From positions 1,054,001 to 1,118,000 of the forward strand of contig CAUEEP010000728.1 in NCBI GenBank assembly GCA_958450365.1: a stretch of DNA of 64,000 nucleotides, written 5' to 3'. This document shows positions 1 through 8,793 of the stretch, piece by piece. The notes under the pieces were generated by a model. It did no database searches and was not told the origin of the DNA. It saw nothing but the letters and a program-made list of their open reading frames with translations. This DNA comes from Mesorhabditis belari (lineage: Eukaryota > Nematoda > Chromadorea > Rhabditida > Rhabditidae). The position numbers and the translations under genes were made by a program. How positions within the stretch are numbered: the first letter of the stretch is position 1; each line of letters begins with the position of its first letter.

Positions 1-1080
1 GATGGCGGGGATTTCGAGTCTACGATTTGTTCTCGATTTTCTTCTTCTTTTTTCGTCTCCGCTTTTTGATTCGACTCGTTCGCTTTCTTGGCCTTCTAAA
101 TAAAAAAAATGATTGAAATAGTTCACGGAAGTTTATCTGAAACTTGAAAAGGAAATCAAGAGCTTTACTTTTAAATTGGTAACTACTGACTGTTTAAACT
201 TGTGAGAGGATGAGAGTTTGCTTTCATTGTAAACTTTGAGCACACTTGGACTTAAGCGTGGGTCAACTAGCGACTCACTTTCATTCAACACTCAATTTTT
301 CACGCTACCAGTTAAACAGCTCTTTGGGGAAATGGAGAGTCGACTGTACTAGGATTTCCTAGGATGGATTTCCTAGGATTTCCTTGGATCCCTGCCTCTA
401 AGCCTTGAGCTGCTGATAGAGAATTTCTTTGAATACATGAATATTTTTGCAATTACTACGCAAGTTATCATTAAATAGATAAAAGCTACCAGTTAAGAGT
501 TACCAGTTTTCTTTCAAAAACATACAATAATCAATTCCCTTCCACTGAAGAATGATCTAGTGACAGAGAATTGAGAGGTTGATGGGAAAATTGAGCACAC
601 AGAATGAGTAGATTTAGGAACAGATTCGAGTGAAATAAACGAATTCTCAAGGGTTTCTTGGGGAGCGGTAATGTTAGGAAATGATGTTGAAGAGAATGGA
701 AAGGGTTCGGCTTCTTCTTGAGCTTCTTCTTCTGCAGCTATTTCCGCTAGCATGGCTTCTTCTTGAGCGAAGAATAGCATTTCACTTGACGCCACTGCAT
801 CTGTTTCTCCAGCAAAGAGCTGGGTATCAGCATTTACTGTGATTTCATCTTTAGCAAATGAAACTTGATCTCTAGCTTCTTCAGTAAAGAAGTGTCGATT
901 CTTTTGATCAAGAGAATCCGAGCTGCCCTCTGATGGAGAATCGAAAACGCTGTTGTTTTGGCGAATCTTCGAGAAATCAAAATCACTGGGTCTTCGAAAA
1001 TAGTTTGTGATTGGTTCTAGACATGGCAGAGAAAGAGTGCGGATTCGTTTAGGAGACCGAAGATTTTGTGCTAAGTTCAT
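1..1080 (-). CDS. unrecognised acidic protein, first two exons (gene continues past left edge)
   Basis: Model: exon 1 is 1080-526 (185 codons, starting at ATG 1080) and exon 2 is 95 down to the window edge. The intron (525-96) has a strong nematode donor, GTATGTTTTT, and a TTTAG acceptor, and both exons join in phase 0, which is why I read them as one gene. Exon 1 encodes a polar protein with a run of Ala/Glu around residues 105-125 and no signal peptide or membrane segment. The visible part of exon 2 is highly charged (Lys/Glu-rich, followed by a Ser-Pro-Pro stretch), as in a disordered or nuclear protein. I do not recognise the family and assign no function. The intron contains one copy of a dispersed repeat (241-385). 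Confidence 0.6.
241..385. repeat. dispersed repeat pair (copy 1)
   Basis: About 145 bp, starting near GCACACTTGGACTTAAG, recurs in the same orientation at 1733-1895. Both copies end in a short tandem of the unit TTTCCTAGGATGGA, which has expanded differently in each. Copy 1 lies in the intron of the left-edge gene and copy 2 lies about 650 bp upstream of its start codon. Confidence 0.8.
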
Positions 1081-2314
1081 TGAAAAGATTACTCAATATT
1101 CCAAGTCTGGACTTCCAAGTCCAAGAGAAGTACAGTTTGGGTCAAATTCTAAGCTCAACTTATAGAAGCTGTACAGTAAATCTGTCAGCTAAGAATATGA
1201 AGAGTTGAGAATTTGTAGATTTGAACAGGTTGAGCTACAGTTGAGTACAATAAATGAAGCTGCTAGATTAATCAATATCACGAACAAAATATCAGACTTA
1301 GTGAGTTGGAATGGGTTGAATGATCTCAACCCAATGGAATCTACTAATGACTCTAAAGCTTTTTCCTAGAGAATCGGGTGATCAATGAGCATTTTCTCTT
1401 TTCCTTTTGATCTCAAAGAGACTCCTCCTCTCATAATTCATTGGAGCTTTTTTTTTCTTTCATGGATTGCCTCGATTTCCTCAATAGATCATTAAGTTTA
1501 GAGTTTCACGAAGAGTTTAGGAAATAAAGATTTAAATCAATAGGTTATGAATCAATTGAAAATCAATAGGGAAATAGTTTATAAATTAATTGAGAATCAA
1601 AATAGATCGTGATGGATTAAGTTGTACGGGATTTTACAAATATCAATTCTAATACAAGTTGAAATCGATTTCAAAACACGGCTGAATACCCAAAAATTAA
1701 ACTTTATTATAGAATTGGATTTGAATTTGGAAGCACTTGGACTTAAGGCGTAGGTCAACTAGCGACTCACTTCCATTCAACACTCAATTTTCCACGCTAA
1801 CAGCTAAACAGCTCTTTGGGGAAATGGAGAGTTGACTGGACTAGGATTTCCTAGAATGATTTCCTAGGATGATTTCCTAGGATGGATTTCCTAAGCTACA
1901 AGATCGAAATGAAATCTAGATTTCGTCCAAAAATTTGCGAAAACTCAAAGCTGATTAATCCCTGCTGATCATTGATTTTCTTTTTTCATCGATCATAAAT
2001 TTTCCATTCGCTATTCGTGCGGTCTTATAGCAGAAAGAGAAGAAAAGTTAATTGTGTAAAAGAGTGAAAAATGACCGAACCTTTTTCTGTGCTCTTTTAC
2101 CGGATCACATTGCTTACTGAGTTTTTATTTGGTTCATTAATCGAGGTTTTTTGGTTTTTTTTGAGAGAACCTCTTGGATCCCGGGATTTTCTCGGGTCGA
2201 AAGGAAACTTTTCGAGGTTTTCATGATAAATGACTAGGGGTATAGTTAATTGATGCACCAAGTGGAAAGATTTATCGAATTTGAGAATTGGGGAAGTGGA
2301 TTGGATTGGATGAA
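1081..2314. other. upstream region of left-edge gene, no gene seen
   Basis: No reading frame with coding character. It holds the second copy of the dispersed repeat (1733-1895) and otherwise unique AT-rich sequence that presumably includes the promoter of the minus-strand gene at 1-1080. Confidence 0.5.
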
Positions 2315-2830
2315 ATGTTTGAGAGATCTCTAGTGGATAAGATTGAAATCGGGAAATAATCCACTAAATTAAATAGTTAAAGTAAATAGCCTCATCGAAT
2401 GATGCCAAAAGTTAAGTTAGATAGTTAGCTAGATAGTTAGTTAGTCAAATAGTTAGTTAGATAGTTAGTTAAATAGTTAGTTAGATAGTTAGATAGTTAG
2501 TTAGTTAAATAGTTAGTTAAATAGTTAGTTAAATAGTTAGTTAAATAGTTAGTTAAAGAGTTAGTTAGATAGTTAGCTAGATAGTTAACGAGAGATCTCT
2601 ACGGATAAGATTGAAATCGGGAAATAATTCACTAAATTAAATAGTTAAAGTAAATAGCCTCATCGAATGATGCCAAAAGTTAAGTTAGATAGTTAGTTAG
2701 TCAAATAGTTAGTTAGATAGTTAGCTAGATATTTAACGAGAGATCTCTAACGGATAAGATTAAAATCGGGAAATAATCCACTAAATTAAATAGTTAAATA
2801 GTTAATTATATAGTCAAAATTAACCAAAAT
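2315..2830. repeat. TTAGATAGTTAG satellite with larger tandem unit
   Basis: Arrays of ATAGTTAGTTAG/AAATAGTTAGTT (period about 12) are embedded in a longer repeated unit that begins GAGAGATCTCTA and contains GATTGAAATCGGGAAATAA. The long unit appears at about 2315, 2590 and 2735. The same short satellite recurs at 3418-3518, 3785-3825 and 5365-5418. Confidence 0.85.
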
Positions 2831-3518
2831 GAGAATTAAATTATGAGAATTAAATTTGACCCAAAAATCCTTGTGTACTGGTTAAAAGGTCAAGTCATAG
2901 CGGGTATGTTTAGACACTTTTAAGCACAAAGTACAGCTAAATGCAAGTGAATGATTTACAAATGGAATAAAGAGTAGAAAAGAAAGAATATCAAAAGAAC
3001 TTATGAAAGATTTATTTCTTGTAAAAAGTCAAAAAGACTGGTTTTCATCGTTTAAAAATTCTCAACAAACCTTTCAAATCGTGGCGATTTTGGAAAAGAA
3101 TTTGATGAATTTGTTGAAAGGTTTGTTTGAAAAAAAAGAGTCTAAAAATTGCATTGCAAAGAAAAGTTTCAGGAATTTGGTAAATAGGTAATAAAAAAAA
3201 TTGATAAATTTGATGAAAATCGCAAGGGAAAAAGGAGAGAGTCAACAGAAAAGGAGAACGGGGATTTGAAGGGGGAACGGTGACACAAATATTTCGATTT
3301 TTGTAATGTCTAGATTACAATGCGTTCTTTCTCGGCTAAAGCAATATTATATTTCAGAAAATTACCATAATCAAATCGTCAGTTTGTACATTGAACTTTT
3401 CAATTTGACTACCAAAAGTTAAGTTAGATAGTTAGTTAGATATTTAGTTAAATAGTTATTTAGTTAAATAGTTAGTTAAATAGTTAGTTAAATAGTTAGT
3501 TAGATAGTTAGTTAGATA
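2831..3518. other. AT-rich stretch, no gene seen
   Basis: Short frames on both strands at 3003-3245 overlap each other and have the Lys/Phe bias expected of AT-rich noise. I see no splice-consistent exon here. The right end is TTAGATAG satellite. Confidence 0.5.
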
Positions 3519-3784
3519 CCGTAAATACTGTAATAGTACCCCACTCCCCTCGTACAGTCGCGTAGTCGCAAAAGTTTTTTTAGTATTTCATTTTTTGCAA
3601 AGCACCCGTACTTTCAAAAAATGCGTCTTTGGTATCAAAAAATAGCTGAAATTCAGGGCTATTTTTTGATACCTAAGCGCGCATTGTAGCATAAACCAGT
3701 GTCGAGAAAAACTCGTTCAAAGCTAGACTACACAACACTCCGCACCGTCATTATGGGGGTGGGGTACTATTACAGTATTTACGG
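3519..3784. mobile_element. MITE family A, full copy (266 bp)
   Basis: Terminal inverted repeats CCGTAAATACTGTAATAGTA and its reverse complement are flanked by TA on both sides (3517-3518, 3785-3786), the duplication expected of Tc1/mariner-type insertion. It has no coding capacity. It is inserted in the TTAGATAG satellite. Other copies are at 5419 (truncated), 10311-10556 and 33598-33863, the last also exactly 266 bp. Confidence 0.9.
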
Positions 3785-3786
3785 TA

Positions 3787-4704
3787 GTTAGTTAAATAGT
3801 TAGTTAAATAGTTAGTTAGATAGCAAAAGTTGGATAAAAGATAAACTGGCAGTTGGATTCTTTTTCAAAACTGTGAAGCGATTGGTACAATGAAAATAGC
3901 CAAATACCTAAACGATTCTAGAATCTGTGAAGACTTTACGAATGGAAGGGTATAGATCTGTTTTGTTCTATAAAGGGTATAGAGCTTTTTTTGATCTATA
4001 AAGGGTAATGCAGCTGTGTGAATTGACTCAAAAAAAAGGAGTCTCTTGGGAGAGAGGGGAATCTTTTTATGAGGCAAAAAGTCAAGCATTCAACTTTTTT
4101 CTTTTCCCAAAACTTTTTTTAAAAAGTCATTTGGGGAAATCAATTCAAGTTTTGCTCTGTAAAAGGCGCATTGAATTACGATTTTATTTCACTTTTTTTT
4201 GGGTAGTTTGACAGCAAAGATTGAAGAAAAGTTAAGCAAAAGTCAAGCAAAAAAAGAGGTTTAACTGTTCGATTTTTAGATCAAGGAAAATAAAATATTA
4301 AAAACAATTTGAATTACTTGTTAACTTGAAAAATATTGTAAAAAACAAAAGAAAAGTAAAAAAAAAAGAAAAATAGAGAAAAAAAAGCGAATTGAAATGG
4401 CATGTTATCAGTTGTAATTGGAAGAAAAAAAGTGATCGGAAAAAGGAGTGCCTCAAGGACAGTCTTCTCCATTTGACAGATATAAACAAGGAGAAAATGA
4501 TTGACTTTACCACTTGTACAACGGTGAAAAACAGAAAAGAAAAAGTGACAGATGAATTGAATTTAAAAGAAGAGCAAAATCGGGAATCTTTCTTGAGAAA
4601 AAGCGAGAACCAAAAGCTTCTTTAATCACAGAAAGAAAGACTCAAGATTTGGATGAGAATTTTGGTGAATACTGCTTTGATTTGCACAACTTTTGCACAA
4701 CTTT
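3787..4704. other. AT-rich stretch, no gene seen
   Basis: Short frames on both strands (3865-4625) are low-complexity Phe/Lys/Leu translations without usable splice signals. I see no gene, RNA or element boundary here. Confidence 0.45.
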
Positions 4705-5050
4705 TACAGTACTACAGTACGATACAATACATCCTGTGCATAGACAGGATGTATTGTATGTCCGGGTTCAAGCCCCCGTACTGACTACAGTATGATACAA
4801 TACATTCTGTGCATAGACAAACTCCAGGATCAGTCAACTGTACAGTAACGGAATATGCAGTGGCACAGTCAACCTGTGAATCAGCAAGTCTATGATGTCA
4901 TTTGTAAGACGCTTCATAAATCATGCTTTCTGTTGATTTACTAGCAACCTAACGTCGATTTCCAACGGTACGCGTGGCGCAGTCGGGAGCAAGTTTGCCT
5001 ACGGCGCAATTTACGGCCCTTCTCTTGTCCGGGTTCAAGCTTCCGTACTA
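4705..5050 (+). repeat. tRNA-like repeat with perfect hairpin
   Basis: At 4714-4755 a 16-bp perfect stem (ATACAATACATCCTGT and its complement) encloses a 6-nt loop. The segment GTCCGGGTTCAAGCCCCCGT follows it and recurs at 5027-5046 as the 3' end of a tRNA-like sequence starting near 4970. That sequence has an A-box-like TGGCGCAGTCGG and a weak B-box-like GGTTCAAGCTT. The cloverleaf is not complete, so this is a decayed tRNA or tRNA-derived repeat, not a working tRNA gene. Confidence 0.45.
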
Positions 5051-5194
5051 ACATTGGATCTTGACGTTTTAAGTTTTTATTTTTGGCACAACTATATATT
5101 TTGAAGCCTTTTGAGTAGATAAGTGTTCTGACAAGTTGAATTTTCAAAAAAAATAACGTTTGTTTTAAAATAGTTTCCTTTCGTGTACACTTCT

Positions 5195-5670
5195 CAAAGC
5201 CAAGCTAAAGAAAATAGAGAACGAATAGAATAAAGAATAAAGAATAAAGAACGAACGAAAAAAAATAAATGAACGCTAGAGAGGCTGGGTTTTTATATTT
5301 TACTTTTTTTGCTTAAAAGTAAAAGAGAAAAACATTATTGTATTACAAAGTAAATGTTGTTTTTTAGTTAGTTAGATAGTTAGTTAGATAGTTAGTTAGT
5401 TAGATAGTTAGTTAGATACCGTAAATGCTGTAATAATACCCTCCCCCCCCTCGTACAGTCGCGTAGTCGCAAAAGTTTTTTAGTATTTCATTTTTTTTCA
5501 AAACGCCCGTACTTTCAAAGCCAAGCTTAGGAAAATAGAGAACGAATAGAATAAAGAATAAAGAACGAACGAAAAAAAATAAATGAACGCTAGAGAGGCT
5601 GGGTTTTTATATTTTACTTTTTTTGCTTAAAAGCAAAAGCTTTGCTTACAAAATAAATGTTGTTTTTTAT
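5195..5670. repeat. direct repeat flanking a truncated MITE A
   Basis: About 150 bp starting AAAGCCAAGCT and including GAACGCTAGAGAGGCTGGGT occurs at 5195-5365 and again at 5513-5670. Between them lie TTAGATAG satellite and the left 100 bp of a MITE A (5419-5516). The MITE is cut off exactly where the second repeat copy begins, which indicates a recombination or template-switch join. Confidence 0.8.
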
Positions 5671-7300
5671 AAAAATGTAAATGTAAATGTAAAAAGTGAG
5701 TGTTTGTAAAAGAATGAGTGTTTATAAAAGAATTCTTTTATAAAGCCATGTCATTGGATACGAAAATGGCTTTTTCAGCTTTTTCGGGATTTAGAAATGG
5801 GAAAAGGCAAAAATTTTGATTTCATCTAGAATCCCCCCACCTGTTTTGATTTCTTTTTACAGGGCAGACTCGGCATTTCGTTTTTTTTTCCCGTTTTCTG
5901 GCAATCTGAAAATCGTGTTTATTTTCGCGAACGGGTGTATAAAAAGAAAAATCGTAATTTAAGAAATGAACTTAGAAAAAGAAAAAAAAAGTAAGAAAAT
6001 CCTATTGACGAGTTATAGAAAACATCAAAAATTTTCATCTCTTTTTCAGGTAAACAGAAAAAGAGAGAGAAATTTAATGACAGAGATTCAATGTAAACAT
6101 GAGAAATCTTTGGAAATGATGATATAAGAGCTGATTTCTGATGTAGAACTAGTGAAATTACCTTGAAAATGAGTATTTGAATGTGAAATTACTTTGGAAA
6201 TGAGCATTTGAATGTAAAATTACTTTGGAAATGAGCATTTGAATGTGAAATTACTTTGGAAATGAGCATTTGAATGTAAAATTACTTTGGAAATGAGCAT
6301 TTGAAGGTAAAATTACCTTGGAAATGAGCATGAGCATTTTCAAACCGTTTCTGTGTTTTTTTTTGCAAAATATCTTTGAAATATGTCATTAGGAAAAGTG
6401 AAATGAAGTTATAACAAAAATGAGGTTCAAGGATAGCTCGAGGTGAAGCTCTTGAAAGAATAATGGCAAAAATTTGTGTGTTAGAAATAGAAATAGAAAA
6501 TATAGCAAAGATTCTTTATAGAAGTTTGTTTTTAAATTATTTTTGAGAAAAATTCGATTTTTTTGGGTTTTTTTCACTGTGAAAAGCTATTATATAACAA
6601 AAAAAAAATCGAAAATCAATTCGTTTCTCTTGAAACTTTCCTTGGGACAAATGAACTTTTCGGTTTTAAAAAATAAAGGCTTTACGACTCTGAAATCCTT
6701 GGAACAAAGTTTTTAAACATTAAATCTCTTTTGGATCTCTTTTGGAAATGAAAACAAAACAAAACTTTGTGCTTTGTGGGAAAGTGAGAAAAATTGGGGA
6801 AATCGATCGTTGATGAGGCGACGAATAAACGAGGAAAAAGCTGGCGAAATTAAGCGAAAGTTAAGCGTTTTTGTGTCATTCAAATAAATTTATGTGTAAA
6901 AAGATTGTGAGCAAAATTTGTCAAAAAGTTTGTGGACAAATCTTTGTTGGCAACTAGGATTTGTCAAGAGGAGGTCGAATTTTGAGCACTCTCTCCATAG
7001 CACTCAAAAAAAAAAAAACACACACACACACACACACAAAAACAAAAAAAAGTGATTTTTCTTTTCGCGGTCAGCCCGCAAAATTGTGTCAATCCCTTTA
7101 ACGAGAGTGGGAGAAATCAGAGAATTTATTGGATTTATTGGATTTATTGGATTTATTGAATTGTTGATAAAAAGTGAAAAAAATGTCAAGTTTGGAGTTC
7201 GTTTAAAACGCTTTCCAAAGAGTTTATTCAAAATTCTTGAAGTTCACCAATTTTTCACTTTAAAATAAAACATTTTGAAGTTAAGAGCCGAATTTTTAGA
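5671..7300. other. AT-rich stretch with 31-bp minisatellite, no gene seen
   Basis: 6155-6335 holds about five tandem copies of a 31-bp unit (GAAATTACTTTGGAAATGAG plus 11 bases). 7019-7036 is a CA run and 7124-7165 a short TTATTGGAT tandem. No supported exon. Confidence 0.55.
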
Positions 7301-7308
7301 TAGTTTAT

Positions 7309-7717
7309 GGGGGTGGGACAAATGCGACCTTTTTTTTGCGCACCTGGACATTTGCGCACCTTTTTTTCGCTGGAAAAGGCCTTAGGAAAGGTCGTAGAGC
7401 TTCGAAAATATTTCCATTGAAGGGAATCGTATGCGTAGATTCCGAATTTCGACAAATCAGACCTCGCTGACACGTCAAATTTAGGCTAAAAGGCAAAAAC
7501 TACGCAACTTAACGCTTTTCCGCAGTTTTTGCCTTTTAGCCCAAATTTGACGTGTCAGCGAGGTGTGATTTGTCGAAATTCGGAATCTACGCATACGATT
7601 CCCTTATATGGATATATTTTCGAAGCTTTACGGCCTTGCCTAAGGCTTTTTCCAGCAAAAAAAAGGTGCGCAAATGTTCAGGTGCGCAAAAAAAAAGGTC
7701 GCATTTGTCCCACCCCC
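7309..7717. mobile_element. palindromic MITE, hAT-type, copy 1 (409 bp)
   Basis: Nearly the whole element is one palindrome with arms of about 200 bp. The first 21 bases (GGGGGTGGGACAAATGCGAC plus C) are perfectly repeated, inverted, at the other end. It is flanked by an exact 8-bp duplication, TAGTTTAT (7301-7308 and 7718-7725). Eight-base duplications are typical of hAT-like transposases; no transposase is present. The long frames inside are the palindrome read twice, not genes. A second copy is at 56009-56414. Confidence 0.92.
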
Positions 7718-7725
7718 TAGTTTAT

Positions 7726-8242
7726 CGATCAAAAGAAAGCTTTTAAAGCTTTGAAAGCTAAGAAAATGCTTTTTTTTTTATTCCTTTTTGCCAAGAATGA
7801 CTTTTGTTGAGTTTTCTTTTCTAGTGTGCTTTGAATTTATCCGATTTACTTTGAGCCTTTGGTCTGGCTTAGCTAGTCATGACTTTTAGCTTTTTTAACA
7901 ACAATTGATATTCAACTAGACACCAGGAACAATGGAAAGATCTATAAAACTATAAAACTACTCTTTACCTTAAGCACCAGAAAAAACAAGAGCTTCAGCT
8001 TGCAGCTTTTCAACAACAAAAGTATCTTTACGGCTAGAAAAAAGATAGAGTTTATCTCAGAAATAAAGTTTCTTTCTTTTGGGATAAATTGTTGCTGCTG
8101 TTGCTACAACTTTTCTCATAATCTCTGCCAGCGATCTGCCCTGAAAAGTTTAGCCTTGAAATGGAGAAACGTTTTCTGTCAAATAGAGAGAAAAATCGGT
8201 ACTTAGGAGTTATAAGTCGGGCGGTCTTAACCTGTGGTTATG
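7726..8242. other. intergenic, no gene seen
   Basis: A frame at 8000-8206 on the plus strand has no splice context or recognisable product. I see nothing supportable here. Confidence 0.4.
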
Positions 8243-8400
8243 TGCCTAAGCCTAAGCCTAAGCCTAAGCCTAAAACTAAGCCTAAACCTAAGTCTAAACC
8301 TAAGCCCAAACCCAAATAGACTTAGTGTGAGGCGCTAGCCGCTAGCCTTCGCACTAAGTCCAAGCCTAAGCCTAAGCCTAAACCTAAGCCTAAGCCTATA
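8243..8400 (+). repeat. interstitial telomere-like tract (GCCTAA)n with central hairpin
   Basis: Two blocks of GCCTAA and variants (8245-8318 and 8355-8395) form the C-strand of the nematode telomere repeat TTAGGC. Between them an inverted repeat (GACTTAGTGTGAGGCGCTAG pairing with CTAGCCTTCGCACTAAGTC) can form a hairpin. The variants GCCTAAACC and AACTAAGCC show that the tract is old and not a chromosome end. Confidence 0.8.
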
Positions 8401-8630
8401 ACCATTTATGAGAAGGCAATGGGTTTATGCAAACTTTTAAATGTCATTTTTTTTGCGGAACCTATTTATGATCTACATGTATGAGGACGGATCTATGAGG
8501 ACCGCGGGGCACATAACAACATACAACATATCAAGACTGCGGTCCTTATAATCCCTTAAGTACCGAAAGATCTTATTAATATTTTAAAAATAAATAAAAA
8601 ATGTTGAAATTTATTGTTAAATAATAGAAA

Positions 8631-8636
8631 TTTATT
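8631..8636 (-). terminator. candidate poly(A) signal of the acyltransferase gene
   Basis: AATAAA on the minus strand about 160 bp after the TAG stop at 8794-8796. Position and sequence fit a 3' end signal; not otherwise tested. Confidence 0.4.
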
Positions 8637-8793
8637 CAGATTTAAGGAAAATCAACAAAATTTTTGGTATGAGCAAAGTGATGTCGAAGCAAAAATTGAG
8701 TGCTTTGATGGGAAAATTTGCAAATAGAAAAGAAAACAAATAGAAAATATGCACATTTTGAATATTTCTTTGAAAGGTTTTTGATAGGATTTT

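Noticed and set aside
7255..7746. Matching frames on both strands (again at 56227-56584) that look like a conserved small protein family
   Set aside because: They are the two arms of a palindromic MITE read in opposite directions; the similarity comes from the DNA palindrome.
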